DNA of 64,000 nt, taken from NCBI GenBank assembly GCA_965267605.1, contig OZ254088.1:558001-622000 (forward strand), given 5' to 3'. Positions within the stretch are counted from its first letter, which is position 1. The number at the start of each line of letters is the position of its first letter. The translations under genes and the position numbers were made by a program. The notes beneath the pieces were generated by a model. The model ran no database searches. It saw nothing but the letters and a program-made list of their open reading frames with translations, and had not been told where the DNA came from. Positions 53,001-61,746 of the stretch are shown here, in pieces. The stretch is from G965267605 sp965267605 (GTDB taxonomy: Bacteria; Bacteroidota; Bacteroidia; Flavobacteriales_E; Vicingaceae).

Positions 53001-53165
53001 GTTTGGGGCGTTGATACCACCACAATCACGGTATACTTTCAAAGTAACCCGATAAGTGGAGCCACCAAGATGTTCATAGTTCAGGGAACCACCTACTACG
53101 TGCGTTGCGAATGATGGTACCACAGAACCTAACATCAGCAGAAATCCTAGTAGATAACGGAGCAT
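50010..53165 (-). CDS. Large PKD-rich cell-surface protein with type B sorting domain
   Basis: A 1051-residue protein. The start at 53165 gives signal peptide MLRYLLGFLLMLGSVVPSFA, then THVVGGSLNYEHLGGSTYRV and LKVYRDCGG, an N-terminal domain typical of such adhesin-like proteins. Multiple PKD/Ig-like domains follow (WDFGDLSTTN, WAFGDGGASN, WDFAGQGNSSQQ, WDFGNSSGTDS, WDFGDGLGSS), with tandem SprB-like repeats between. Residues ~955-1051 are a type B sorting domain (PTGFSPNGDGQNDILYVYG, YNNWGELIF, GVPQPVGDYVWQVRA, final GDVTLLR). It should be exported by T9SS with the PorP/SprF partner. A -7 element at 53192-53199 lies upstream. Confidence 0.92.
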   Translation of the reverse strand: MLRYLLGFLLMLGSVVPSFATHVVGGSLNYEHLGGSTYRVTLKVYRDCGGINAPNSVTIQVRDINGNAFSPSKNITINTFFRDTLNPYVDTCAFNPGICVEERIFTKVVNNLPAGAGGYHLYWQTCCRNGSIVNINNPLGTGSTFYTFIPDNATLLTNSSPTFKNFPPVFICQGQPLVFDHSASDKDGDSLVYRMFTPHNWNAPNFAFNPPNFGSVTWLPGFSQNQPLGGTTWNINAQTGLITAIPPSLGQYVVGVMVEEWRNGVKIGTTTRDFQYNVLNCPPPAQPGIGYIDGCSGLTIKFPNTSGAGATDFEWDFGDLSTTNDTSTAFSPTWTYPGLGTYTVRLIAQANSPCADTVYKTFTIGTLNAGFTAIPDSVCVNTPVQFTDTSNGTGTPNFWVWAFGDGGASNLPAPTHSYGTGGTYNVRMIVQTSDGCIDTVFKPVFVQPQPVANAGPDTTACSNSPLVNLTGFSSTGTGLWIAPGTFSPSNTSLGASYTPTAGELGAGQSYVVLSTTNNGFCPAGQDTVLITYVPGPSVTAGPDITVCKDTASIPISGVVGIATGGLWSTGGTGSFLPNDTLQPGNLYIPSSADTSAGTVTLFLTTIGNGNCNANVDTVVIFFTNPPQISVAANDSICSGYPIQLVGTSTTGSGLWSSSGTGTFNPGDSLLNTQYIPSVGDAGNGTVRLIFKSLNNGGCKAQFDSLDVSIIPSPTADIWADSVCMNELTTLIDSSINGPIAAWNWDFAGQGNSSQQNPTFQFDTSGTHQVTLIVTAANGCVDTITETIVVHHLPIAWFGFDGLCENQSQMFYDSSTVNGSTITGWDWDFGNSSGTDSVQNPSYFYGQSGTFNVQLVATSAEGCVDTVVRSVLVHPAPIAAFEADKYHMIIGELVQFTDKSQINIVAWQWDFGDGLGSSIIQHPNYNYGSKGTFPVTLVVTDNNGCMDTVTHDFYVFMPPEVPTGFSPNGDGQNDILYVYGGPFKDFVFEIYNNWGELIFTSTSQDFGWNGMKDGVPQPVGDYVWQVRATTVAGFEGKEELKHVKKGDVTLLR

Positions 53166-53191
53166 AACGGCCAGTTTAGGTTTGCAATTCG

Positions 53192-53199
53192 CAAATATA
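53192..53199 (-). promoter_or_regulatory. -7 element TATATTTG for the type B cargo operon
   Basis: On the minus strand this is TATATTTG, an exact TAnnTTTG -7 element, 26 bases upstream of the start codon at 53165. It would drive the operon cargo-PorP/SprF-OmpA. A good -33 TTG was not found. Confidence 0.5.
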
Positions 53200-53282
53200 A
53201 CCAAAAAAACAGGTTAAAGGCACCGATTTTCGGCCTTGAAAACCGCACAAAAAACTTCACGGAATTGAAGCGTTTATTTAAG

Positions 53283-53290
53283 TATATTTG
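53283..53290 (+). promoter_or_regulatory. -7 element TATATTTG for the SBBP-repeat cargo gene
   Basis: TATATTTG is an exact TAnnTTTG -7 element, 36 bases upstream of the ATG at 53327. TTG at 53265-53267 could be a -33 with a 15-base spacer, slightly short. A mirror element for the operon in the other direction lies at 53192-53199, so the gap of about 160 bases is a divergent promoter region. Confidence 0.5.
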
Positions 53291-53326
53291 CCGTTCGTTA
53301 CTAGGAACAAACCGCAACACCGTACA

Positions 53327-55861
53327 ATGATGTTGAATAGACTAACCAGCCTTGTTACCCTAACGCTAATTTCCGCAGTAAGTGTGGCCCAGATCAATAT
53401 TCAATGGGAATCACGCTATACCTCTGCAGGAAACAATATTGATCGCCTAAATGATATGGTCACCGACCCTGCAGGTAATGTTTATGTTACAGGTGCAGAT
53501 TGGGGTGGTACGCAAGGGTTTAACTACAGAACTATCAAGCTGAACAATCTTGGCGGACAGATCTGGAGCAATACTTACAATGCAGCGAGTTTCCTTGATG
53601 AAGCTGTTTCGGTTGCAGTGGATGACACAGGTAATGTGTATGTCACTGGTCAAAGTGCTGGCGCAGGTCTGAATTATGATGTAGCTACTATAAAGTATGA
53701 CTCAGCGGGTAACCAGGACTGGGTGAGAAGATGGAACGGTACGGGAAATGGTTATGACAGAGGTGTTGATGTTCACGTAGATGGCAATGGCGATATCTAC
53801 GTTGCTGGTGAGGTTGATCAAGGTGCGGCCCCACTAAGTGATTTTGTGCTTTTAAAGTACGACCATCAAGGCAATGTGCTGTGGAGCCGAACTTACGATG
53901 GCCCTGCAGGTGATATTGATGCCGGATTGATCGTGACCACCGATGCACTTAACAATGTCTACATAGGAGGACATAGTACAGGTAGTGGCACAGATCTTGA
54001 CATTGCGGTAAGAAAGTACAACTCAGCCGGAACACTTCAGTGGACTGCGCGATCAAATTACGCGGCACAGAACAAGTACGATTCTCCTGTTGATATGACC
54101 GTGGACGCAAACGGTGCTGTTTACGTTACAGGTCTATCTTATGGTGGTGCGTCAGATGCAGATTTCGTTATCCTGAAAATCAATCCTAACGGGAACATTG
54201 CCTGGACTCAGCGTTATGATGGCAGCAAGGGTGATTATGATAAGCCAGCAAGGATCAAGCTAGGACCACAAGGTAAACTATACATCCCTGGAAGAACCAT
54301 TGGTGATTCTACTGCAGAAGACATGACATTACTGGTCTATGACACGCTTGGAAATCTTGATTGGTCTGATCACTTCAATGGTCAAGGGCAGAATTACGAT
54401 GAGGCTACAGATGTAGTATTTGATGCGAACGACTTCATCTACGTTACTGGGTATAGCTTTACATCCGCTTCGAACAATGATTTTACCACTATCAAGTATG
54501 ACACTGTCGGCACAAGGGTTTGGCTCACCAAATTCAATGGTACCGCTAACAATAGTGATCAGGCCTGGGTGATGGATATTGATGCAGGTGCCAACATATA
54601 TGTGTCTGGTACCAGTAAAGGAAGTGGTACAGGTGAGGACTTCTCTACGATTAAATACTGTCAGTTTGAGATACAGGCCAGTCCGGATACGGCAATCTGT
54701 ACCAACGGTGTGGCTCAACTGAATGTTACCGGTAGTTCCACAGGATATGCCTGGTGGCCATCTGCTGGATTGAATGATACAACCATTGCGAACCCCATTG
54801 CGAATCCTTCTGTAACCACATCTTATTTCGTGGTTTCAACCAACGCTACAGGATGTACCAATGTGGATACAGTAATTGTTACTGTGAACCCGGTTCCAAA
54901 CAATACCATAGATACGATTGGTACCATGCCCTTCTGTGTAGGTGATTCCGTTCAGTTGAAGGTTGATTCAACGTATGCGAGTTACTTATGGACCACAGGT
55001 GATACGACTTTCACCACTTATGTAAGCACTGGAGGTCTGGTTCAGGTAACGATCACAGATTCGCTAGGTTGTTCGGCACTCGGTACGGTGGTCGCGAATA
55101 CGTATACGCAACCGCCTGTCAACGCAGGACCTGATATAAATGTCTGTGATGGGGATAGTATACAACTCAACGTCACAGGAGGGACGTCCTATACCTGGCA
55201 TACCCAATTGGGTATAAGTGATTCGACCATAGCGAATCCATGGTTCAATAATCCCGCCACACAAACGTATTTTATAACGGGTGTTGATGGAAATGGATGT
55301 ACCAATGTGGATACCCTGGTAGTTACGGTGGATCCATCACCTACGGCTGCATTCACCACAGGAACAGATACCACTTATCTTAATAAAGGCGGTATTATGA
55401 ACTTTATCGACCAAAGTATCAATCCAGCAAGTTGGATGTGGGACTTCGGTGACGGTGCAGGTACCAGTAATCTACAGAATCCTGTGTATACGTATACTGC
55501 ACCTGGTGTGTATACGGTATGTCTGAAAGTAACACTGGGCAATTGTTCGGATTCAATCTGTGATTCGATTGTAGTGATGCTTACGGATGGTGTTGGTGAG
55601 ATCGCAGGACTGGAAGAACTAAACGTTTACCCTAACCCAACGCTTGACAGGTTGAACCTAAGCATGAGGGCCTTCAACATCCCTAGACTTGAGTACGCAA
55701 TTGTGGACCAGCTTGGCAGGGTTGTATATCAGTCTTCGGAAAGAAACCTGGGTGGATGGATCAAAAGAACAATTGATGTATCTGATCTCAGATCAGGCGC
55801 GTATCTGTTACGCCTGAGTTCAGATTCGGGAGTTATAACCACCCGGTTTGTCAAACACTAG
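53327..55861 (+). CDS. SBBP-repeat and PKD T9SS cargo with type A sorting domain
   Basis: An 844-residue secreted protein. The start at 53327 (MMLNRLTSLVTLTLISAVSVAQ, signal peptide) is preferred over the TTG at 53288, which overlaps the promoter. Residues ~30-450 are about seven SBBP propeller-type repeats (VDVHVDGNGDIYVAGEV, IVTTDALNNVYIGGHSTGSG). Two Ig-like SprB-type repeats follow, then a PKD domain (WMWDFGDGAGTSNLQNP) and a type A sorting domain in the last ~80 residues (LNVYPNPTLDRLNLSM, YAIVDQLGRVVYQ, LRSGAYLLRLSSD). The function of the propeller is unknown. A terminator follows. Confidence 0.9.
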   Translation: MMLNRLTSLVTLTLISAVSVAQINIQWESRYTSAGNNIDRLNDMVTDPAGNVYVTGADWGGTQGFNYRTIKLNNLGGQIWSNTYNAASFLDEAVSVAVDDTGNVYVTGQSAGAGLNYDVATIKYDSAGNQDWVRRWNGTGNGYDRGVDVHVDGNGDIYVAGEVDQGAAPLSDFVLLKYDHQGNVLWSRTYDGPAGDIDAGLIVTTDALNNVYIGGHSTGSGTDLDIAVRKYNSAGTLQWTARSNYAAQNKYDSPVDMTVDANGAVYVTGLSYGGASDADFVILKINPNGNIAWTQRYDGSKGDYDKPARIKLGPQGKLYIPGRTIGDSTAEDMTLLVYDTLGNLDWSDHFNGQGQNYDEATDVVFDANDFIYVTGYSFTSASNNDFTTIKYDTVGTRVWLTKFNGTANNSDQAWVMDIDAGANIYVSGTSKGSGTGEDFSTIKYCQFEIQASPDTAICTNGVAQLNVTGSSTGYAWWPSAGLNDTTIANPIANPSVTTSYFVVSTNATGCTNVDTVIVTVNPVPNNTIDTIGTMPFCVGDSVQLKVDSTYASYLWTTGDTTFTTYVSTGGLVQVTITDSLGCSALGTVVANTYTQPPVNAGPDINVCDGDSIQLNVTGGTSYTWHTQLGISDSTIANPWFNNPATQTYFITGVDGNGCTNVDTLVVTVDPSPTAAFTTGTDTTYLNKGGIMNFIDQSINPASWMWDFGDGAGTSNLQNPVYTYTAPGVYTVCLKVTLGNCSDSICDSIVVMLTDGVGEIAGLEELNVYPNPTLDRLNLSMRAFNIPRLEYAIVDQLGRVVYQSSERNLGGWIKRTIDVSDLRSGAYLLRLSSDSGVITTRFVKH

Positions 55862-55875
55862 GAATTTACAGAAAG

Positions 55876-55900
55876 AGGCGCGGTCACCGCGCCTTTTTTT
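55876..55900 (+). terminator. Rho-independent terminator after the SBBP cargo gene
   Basis: An 8-base GC-rich stem (55876-55883 and 55887-55894) with a 3-base loop and a T7 run ending at 55900. The next gene starts 36 bases on. Confidence 0.9.
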
Positions 55901-55935
55901 ATGCTGGTTTTTCTATTTTTAGCTAAACCGGTCGT

Positions 55936-57864
55936 TTGGATTCATTTTGGCAGATAGCGTTATTGGTGGGGGGATTTTTGATCATCGCCATTGCTGCCGA
56001 TCGTATCAGTCAGCTATTCAAGAAGATCCGACTACCCCTAATTACGGGACTCCTTTTTACAGGCTTATTGGCTGGGCCATATATTTTCAAGCTACTGCCG
56101 GAGGGTTCTGGCACAGATCTGGAATTCATTAACGACCTATCTCTGGCATTCATTGCATTTGCGGCAGGTGCTGAACTGTATTTGAAAGAACTGCGCTCGA
56201 GTTTGAAGAGTATCGCGTGGAACACTACGGGTCAGCTGTTGATCGTATTCTCCCTGGGTGCACTGTTCGTTTATTACCTGTCTGACTTGATCCCCTTCAT
56301 GAGAGATGGTGATGAGGCTACCAAAATTGCGATCTCTTTGATGGCGGGTACAATGTTCGTTGCAAGGTCTCCGTCCTCAGCCATTGCTATCATTAACGAG
56401 ATGCGTGCGAAGGGGCCGTTTACGAACGTTACACTCGGTGTTACAGTGATCATTGACGTGCTGGTTATTATTCTGTTCACGATCTGCTATTCCCTTTCTG
56501 GAACCTTGATAAAAGGTGCAGACATAGACATCCAGATATTTCTGATACTTCTGTGTGAGCTGATTGCAGCCATGGTGATCGGATTCCTTCTTTCAAAAAT
56601 GCTTGAACTGATCATGAAATTCGGAGTATATGATCAGTTGAAGGTGGTGCTCATACTTGCTTCAGGCTGGGGAATCTATCTTCTTTCTCATTTCGTTAAG
56701 CACTACTCAGGTGAGCATTGGGGATTCCATTTTCACTTTGAGCCACTGTTGACTTGTATTGTGGCAAGTTTTCTGGTAACGAATTTCAGTCGGTTCAGAC
56801 CAGAATTCCAGGAGATACTGCACAACACGGGCCCAATGATCTATGTGGCTTTCTTCACCCTCACCGGTGCGAGCATGTCGTTGGATGTGATTGTACTTGT
56901 GTGGAGCGCAGCCCTTATTTTCTTTGCCATTCGCCTTGGAGCCCTAATGCTTGGCTCTGTTGTGGGAGGTATTCTTGCCAGGGATGGATGGAAGACCATA
57001 CGTATGGGATGGATGCCCTATGTGACCCAGGCTGGGGTTGGACTTGGTCTGGCTACTCAGGTGGCGGGCGAATTTGAAGGTTGGGGCCCAACATTTGCTA
57101 CAACGATCGTGGCCATGATTGTGGTAAACCAAATCCTTGGTCCACCATTGTATAAACTAGCTATTCAGTGGGCCGGTGAAGATCATTCACGAGCGCAAAC
57201 CCCCGAATTCGATGGTGTTCGTGATGCTGTTGTGTTTGGTTTAGATCCTCAATCATTGGCACTGGCCAGACAGTTAAAGCAAAACAAGTGGAATGCGAAG
57301 GTGGTAACCTTCCAAAAGGACATAAACCCTGCGAATTATCCGGATGTGGACGTGGTTATCCTTAGGGAGACATCAGAAGCTGCATTGCAGGAAATTGAAA
57401 TGGGGGCTGCAGAGGCAGCAGTTTTGATGATGGATGATGACCACAATTATGAGCTGTGCGAACTGATATACGAGAAGTTCGGTACCAAGGACGTTGTTGT
57501 GAGGTTAGAGAATCGCGGCAACTTCGATAAGTTCCATGAGCTGGGCGCACTGATCGTAGAACCATCCACGGCTATTGTAAGTTTGCTCGATCATTTTGTG
57601 CGGTCACCAATGGCAGCCAGTCTTCTTCTTGGTATGGATGAAGCACAAGATACCATCGACCTGGAAGTGCTGGACCCTCAGCTGCATGGTGTTTACCTGA
57701 GAAACCTGAGATTGCCTTCTGACGTGATCATACTTTCGATCACCCGGGGTGGTCACATGATCATCTCGCATGGATATACAAGATTGCGGCAGGGAGATAT
57801 CGTTACCCTGGTTGGTTCCAAGGAAAGCCTTGATAAGGTAACACTGATGTTCGATAAGGAATAG
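55936..57864 (+). CDS. CPA2-type cation:proton antiporter with TrkA regulatory domains
   Basis: A 642-residue membrane transporter. Ten to twelve helices occupy residues 1-390, with the CPA2 motifs PLITGLLFTGLLAGPYIF, MAGTMFVARSPSSAIAIINE, and DVLVIILFTI (acidic residue for the ion). Residues ~415-560 resemble a TrkA-N domain, but the GxGxxG nucleotide motif is missing (AVVFGLDPQSLALA), so NAD binding is doubtful; a TrkA-C domain closes the protein. It exchanges Na+ or K+ for protons. The start is TTG; a -7-like TATTTTTA lies at 55914-55921. Confidence 0.9.
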   Translation: MDSFWQIALLVGGFLIIAIAADRISQLFKKIRLPLITGLLFTGLLAGPYIFKLLPEGSGTDLEFINDLSLAFIAFAAGAELYLKELRSSLKSIAWNTTGQLLIVFSLGALFVYYLSDLIPFMRDGDEATKIAISLMAGTMFVARSPSSAIAIINEMRAKGPFTNVTLGVTVIIDVLVIILFTICYSLSGTLIKGADIDIQIFLILLCELIAAMVIGFLLSKMLELIMKFGVYDQLKVVLILASGWGIYLLSHFVKHYSGEHWGFHFHFEPLLTCIVASFLVTNFSRFRPEFQEILHNTGPMIYVAFFTLTGASMSLDVIVLVWSAALIFFAIRLGALMLGSVVGGILARDGWKTIRMGWMPYVTQAGVGLGLATQVAGEFEGWGPTFATTIVAMIVVNQILGPPLYKLAIQWAGEDHSRAQTPEFDGVRDAVVFGLDPQSLALARQLKQNKWNAKVVTFQKDINPANYPDVDVVILRETSEAALQEIEMGAAEAAVLMMDDDHNYELCELIYEKFGTKDVVVRLENRGNFDKFHELGALIVEPSTAIVSLLDHFVRSPMAASLLLGMDEAQDTIDLEVLDPQLHGVYLRNLRLPSDVIILSITRGGHMIISHGYTRLRQGDIVTLVGSKESLDKVTLMFDKE

Positions 57865-57866
57865 CC

Positions 57867-58448
57867 ATGTTAAACTTGAAAATGGAGACTGACCCGCGCT
57901 GGGTCGATATCGCTAAGGCTGACCTTCAGGAGGTCCTCACTGATCATGCTTATTGTGAGCAAAAAGCAGCGTCCAATGCGATTAGTCTGATGATCCTTTA
58001 TCCAGACTTGCCAGGTTTTCCGCAGCGTATGAGTGAGCTGGCGAGGGAAGAGTTGGAACACTATGAGATGGTTTTACAGAAACTGGAAGAGCGCGGAATG
58101 AAGCTGGGATGGGAACGCAAGGATCCATACATCGGTGATCTGAGAAAGTTCATGAAGGCTGGGGGATCCAGGGAAGAAACTATGGTAGAACGGTTACTTT
58201 TTGCGGCCATGGTTGAAGCCAGGAGTTGTGAACGCTTCAAGGTGCTCTCAGAGAATATCAAAGACGATGACTTAAGTGAATTCTATAGAGAGTTGATGAT
58301 CTCTGAGGCAGGGCATTATACCCTATTCATCAAGTTTGCCAAAGAGTTTGCGAAAGACGTTGACGTGGACAAACGTTGGGAAGAATTTCTGGAGTACGAG
58401 GGTAGTGTGATAAGGAACTACGGTAATTCAAGTACCATTCACGGCTAG
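57867..58448 (+). CDS. miaE: tRNA 2-methylthio-N6-isopentenyl adenosine hydroxylase
   Basis: A 193-residue di-iron enzyme. The ferritin-like ligand pattern is complete: YCEQKAAS (Glu), REELEHYE (ExxH), MVEARSCERF (Glu) and ISEAGHYTLF (ExxH). This matches MiaE, which hydroxylates the isopentenyl group of ms2i6A at position 37 of certain tRNAs with O2. The gene follows the antiporter by 2 bases, so they may be co-expressed. Its stop interlocks with that of the large phosphatase (CTAG). Confidence 0.92.
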   Translation: MLNLKMETDPRWVDIAKADLQEVLTDHAYCEQKAASNAISLMILYPDLPGFPQRMSELAREELEHYEMVLQKLEERGMKLGWERKDPYIGDLRKFMKAGGSREETMVERLLFAAMVEARSCERFKVLSENIKDDDLSEFYRELMISEAGHYTLFIKFAKEFAKDVDVDKRWEEFLEYEGSVIRNYGNSSTIHG

Positions 58449-61400
58449 ACACGCATTCCAAGCACAAGGATGTCGTCTACCTGAGCACCGTCTCCCATCC
58501 ACTCATCAAAGTTGTCAATGATAGCTGCCATCTGATCTTTCAGTTCCATTGATTCAACCTTTGCCAAAGAAGCTCTGAATCGTTTTGCCATGAACTTCTT
58601 TCCCTTTGCGCCACCAAACTGATCTACATAACCATCGGAGAATACCCAGATCATATCTCCACTGGAGAGTTTAACCGTGTGCTCTGTGAACGGAATATCC
58701 ATTTGATCAGAAAGACCTATGGGCATCTTGGACGCCACAATCTCATAAAGTTTCACGTCAGTGTCATCAAATTCGAAGCTTCTCAGTTCTGTTCCTTCAG
58801 AGATGACCTCAGGTGCTGTTCGACTGAGGAACCATATAGGGTTGTTGGCACCGGCATAAGTAACCTCATTGGTGTCGCGATTGATCTTGTAGAACGCTAA
58901 GTCCATCCCATCCTTGGTGTTCTCAAATCCCTTTTCGTTCAACGCATTTACTACGCTGGTGCGAAGCTCATCCAGAATCCTACCTGGATCCAGGATGTGT
59001 TTTTTGTTGATGATATCCTTAATGGATGTGATGCCTATCATGCTCATGAAAGCCCCGGGAACACCGTGACCCGTGCAATCAGCTGCACAGACATAGTCCG
59101 CATCATCAAGCCGTGAATACCAGTAGAAATCACCACTTACAATATCCTTCGGTCGGTAGAATATTTCTATCAGTTGTCCCAGTTCATCCGAACCTTTAGG
59201 TTGCATAATTGCACGTTGGATGCGCTTTGCGTAATTGATGGAATCTGTGATGGACTGGTTCGTTTCCTCGAGAACCTCGTTGGCTTCTTCCAGTTGTACT
59301 TTTTGTTGCTCGATCTCTTCATGCTGTTCTTCCACAAGTCTTTTCTCCTCCTCAAGCTCTGTTGTACGTTCTGCCACTAGTTTGGCCAATTTGCGTTGCT
59401 CCGCTTTAAGCACACGGATGCGCCAACGGTAGAATACAAAGAATAGAAGCAGGCCCAGAAGAATACAACCGATGATGAAGGGTATAGTCTGATAGTAAGG
59501 AGGTTCAATAACAAACTTGTACGTGTAGGGCTCCTCGTTCCAGATTCCGCTGATGCCTTCTGCTCGCACATAGAAGGTGTATTCGTTGGGAGGGAGGTTA
59601 CTGTATACAATCCGATTGTCTTTTCGAGGAATGCTCCAGGTACGCTCCAATGGTTCCAATCGCCACTGGTAACGCACTTGTTCTGGTGCATTATAGTCAA
59701 GCGCGGTTACGTTAAAGGTCAGGTTGTTGCTTTGGTACGGAAGCACAAGATTCTTTGGAACATTGAAACGCATCATGGTACCATCCGCGTATTGGTTGTC
59801 TTCCCACTTTACTTTCTGGTAGAACAGTTCGATATCCGTTAGGTAAACCAACGGTTCGGAATTGTGTGAGAAGCTTGATTTGCTGTGGTAACGGATCAGT
59901 CCGTTGATCGTTCCCAGCCATATCACACCTCCTGGCCCAAGTGCGATGGCATTGTAGGAATTCTCAACGCCATCAAATCCTTCACCCTTACCTAGAAAGG
60001 TTGCTCGTTCAGGGGCGTCATCTTCACCAAGTTTGACTTTGAGAATCCCATTCTCAATTCCACACCATATATGGTCATTCTTAACCACCATGCTATACAC
60101 GTAGTCGCCTTGAGATACATTGTCGTCTTTCAGCCTGGTGATATCGAGCTCTTTTCCTTTGGTCTTTACTCCATAAATGCCGTGACCATTGGTACCAACG
60201 TAGGTCATCTCTCCCTTGGTGACCAAAGCCACAGCTTTCGGAATCTTATTGAGGTCTTTGATCTCCATAACGGCTCCGTGGTTCAGAATATCTAATCCAC
60301 CATCTCTGGAAATAACCCATACACGGTTCAGGAAATCGGAGCGTACCATGATGATATCTCTTCCCTTCAAGCCATGGTGCTCGTTGATCAGTTGTAGTAC
60401 ACGCAGTTTTGGTATCCTTCCGGGGATGTAACTGGCTTTCACGAGACCCTTCGTTGTACCCAACCACACAATAGAATCTGATTGGAACGTAACCGCGTTT
60501 ACTTCATCGGAGGGCATACGTCCGGAGATCCTGACCTTCATGATTCTTCCGTTGACCAGTTGGTGTACCTGATCATCGGTTCCCAGTAGCGTTACATCTT
60601 CTCGTGTTGCAATCGTATTGATCCAAAGTTTGGTAGGGATTTTCTTGATGCTGTTGATCCGGTTGTTCTTCAGTTCCACGATGTCCAATCCCTCAAGTGT
60701 TCCCACTGCCAGTGTATTGTCATCGAGGAAGTTCAGCGCTTTGACCTGATTGCTGGTAAGTCCATCTCTTTGCCGATAGTAAGTGAAATCTTCTCCACCG
60801 AACTTGCAGATACCGCCAAAGTATGTTCCGAACCACAGGTTACCCGCACGGTCAGTAATGATCGAACGGATTCTGTTGTTACTCAATCCTTCCTTTTCCG
60901 TGTAGTGCGTGAAGCTGATGCCATTGAACCTGCTAACACCGTGTTTGGTTCCGAACCAAAGATGTCCATTCGCGTCCTGTGTAATGGCCCTTACCCGGTC
61001 GTGGATCAGTCCGTGATTCGCATCAAAAATCTCAACCCGCTGATTGATGTGTGCTACTCCTTTGTTAGTGCCGATCCAAATATGCCCGCGTGAATCTTCA
61101 AACAGGCACAGCACCTGGTTAGAAGGTAAACCAGAGTTTACGTCATGAACCTTGATGACCTTTCCATTCTTGCAAACGGCCACTCCTTCGTCAGTACCAA
61201 TCCACATCTGATCCTTTGATGAGCGAATCACTGCGCGCACCTTGTTAGAAGGCAAACCGTTCTTCTTGGTAAGGGTACGTTGAACGGTATCGCCTGTAAT
61301 GATGGCTATACCCCCAAAGGTTCCTACCCACATATTTGAATCTGGTGCAAGAACGATTGCACGAACAGTATTGCTTCTTAAGCCGTTGGAAGTGTTGATG

Positions 61401-61735
61401 TTGATGAAATGGTTCTGTTCACGGATACTGATCCCGTTGTCGTTTGTGCCGAACCATAGCCGTTCCTTGGCATCCGTTCCCATGCACCTAACCACGTCAG
61501 AAGCGAGTCCATCCTGGATATCAAAAGTTTCGAAATGTGTGCCATCGAAAACGGCTGCACCGCCACCTTCAGTGGCAATCCATATGAACCCGAAATGATC
61601 CTCGTATAAATTATAAACGCCTGCCCTGGGCAGTCCTTCGTTCACAGAATACGGGTAGAAGTTATACTTCTGTGCCCATAACATTACAGGCAGCACAAAG
61701 ATCAGCGTCAGAAGGTATGTACGTAGTGGTTGCAT
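58445..61735 (-). CDS. Membrane sensor: two-component propeller, Y_Y_Y domain and SpoIIE PP2C phosphatase
   Basis: A 1096-residue protein. The start at 61735 (MQPLRTYLLTLIFVLPVMLWAQ, signal anchor) is preferred to one 25 codons upstream. About eight clear reg_prop units (GLPSNKVRAVIRSSKDQMW, GLSNNRIRSIITDRAGNLWF) plus degenerate ones form two propellers. A Y_Y_Y domain, one membrane helix (TIPFIIGCILLGLLLFFVF), a coiled coil and a SpoIIE/PP2C domain (VSGDFYWYS, AADCTGHGVPGAFMSM, VFSDGYVDQF, DDILVLG) follow. It resembles hybrid two-component receptors but ends in a phosphatase instead of a kinase, so it likely dephosphorylates a partner on ligand binding. Confidence 0.9.
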   Translation of the reverse strand: MQPLRTYLLTLIFVLPVMLWAQKYNFYPYSVNEGLPRAGVYNLYEDHFGFIWIATEGGGAAVFDGTHFETFDIQDGLASDVVRCMGTDAKERLWFGTNDNGISIREQNHFININTSNGLRSNTVRAIVLAPDSNMWVGTFGGIAIITGDTVQRTLTKKNGLPSNKVRAVIRSSKDQMWIGTDEGVAVCKNGKVIKVHDVNSGLPSNQVLCLFEDSRGHIWIGTNKGVAHINQRVEIFDANHGLIHDRVRAITQDANGHLWFGTKHGVSRFNGISFTHYTEKEGLSNNRIRSIITDRAGNLWFGTYFGGICKFGGEDFTYYRQRDGLTSNQVKALNFLDDNTLAVGTLEGLDIVELKNNRINSIKKIPTKLWINTIATREDVTLLGTDDQVHQLVNGRIMKVRISGRMPSDEVNAVTFQSDSIVWLGTTKGLVKASYIPGRIPKLRVLQLINEHHGLKGRDIIMVRSDFLNRVWVISRDGGLDILNHGAVMEIKDLNKIPKAVALVTKGEMTYVGTNGHGIYGVKTKGKELDITRLKDDNVSQGDYVYSMVVKNDHIWCGIENGILKVKLGEDDAPERATFLGKGEGFDGVENSYNAIALGPGGVIWLGTINGLIRYHSKSSFSHNSEPLVYLTDIELFYQKVKWEDNQYADGTMMRFNVPKNLVLPYQSNNLTFNVTALDYNAPEQVRYQWRLEPLERTWSIPRKDNRIVYSNLPPNEYTFYVRAEGISGIWNEEPYTYKFVIEPPYYQTIPFIIGCILLGLLLFFVFYRWRIRVLKAEQRKLAKLVAERTTELEEEKRLVEEQHEEIEQQKVQLEEANEVLEETNQSITDSINYAKRIQRAIMQPKGSDELGQLIEIFYRPKDIVSGDFYWYSRLDDADYVCAADCTGHGVPGAFMSMIGITSIKDIINKKHILDPGRILDELRTSVVNALNEKGFENTKDGMDLAFYKINRDTNEVTYAGANNPIWFLSRTAPEVISEGTELRSFEFDDTDVKLYEIVASKMPIGLSDQMDIPFTEHTVKLSSGDMIWVFSDGYVDQFGGAKGKKFMAKRFRASLAKVESMELKDQMAAIIDNFDEWMGDGAQVDDILVLGMRV

Positions 61736-61746
61736 GGCGTACGGAT

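Noticed and set aside
53288..53326. TTG start of the SBBP cargo at 53288
   Set aside because: The TTG overlaps the -7 element and the 13 codons before the signal peptide have no support; the ATG at 53327 fits much better.
53327..54700. Nucleotide tandem repeats in the SBBP cargo gene
   Set aside because: The protein-level repeats are diverged in DNA; no recent duplication or phase-variable tract was seen.
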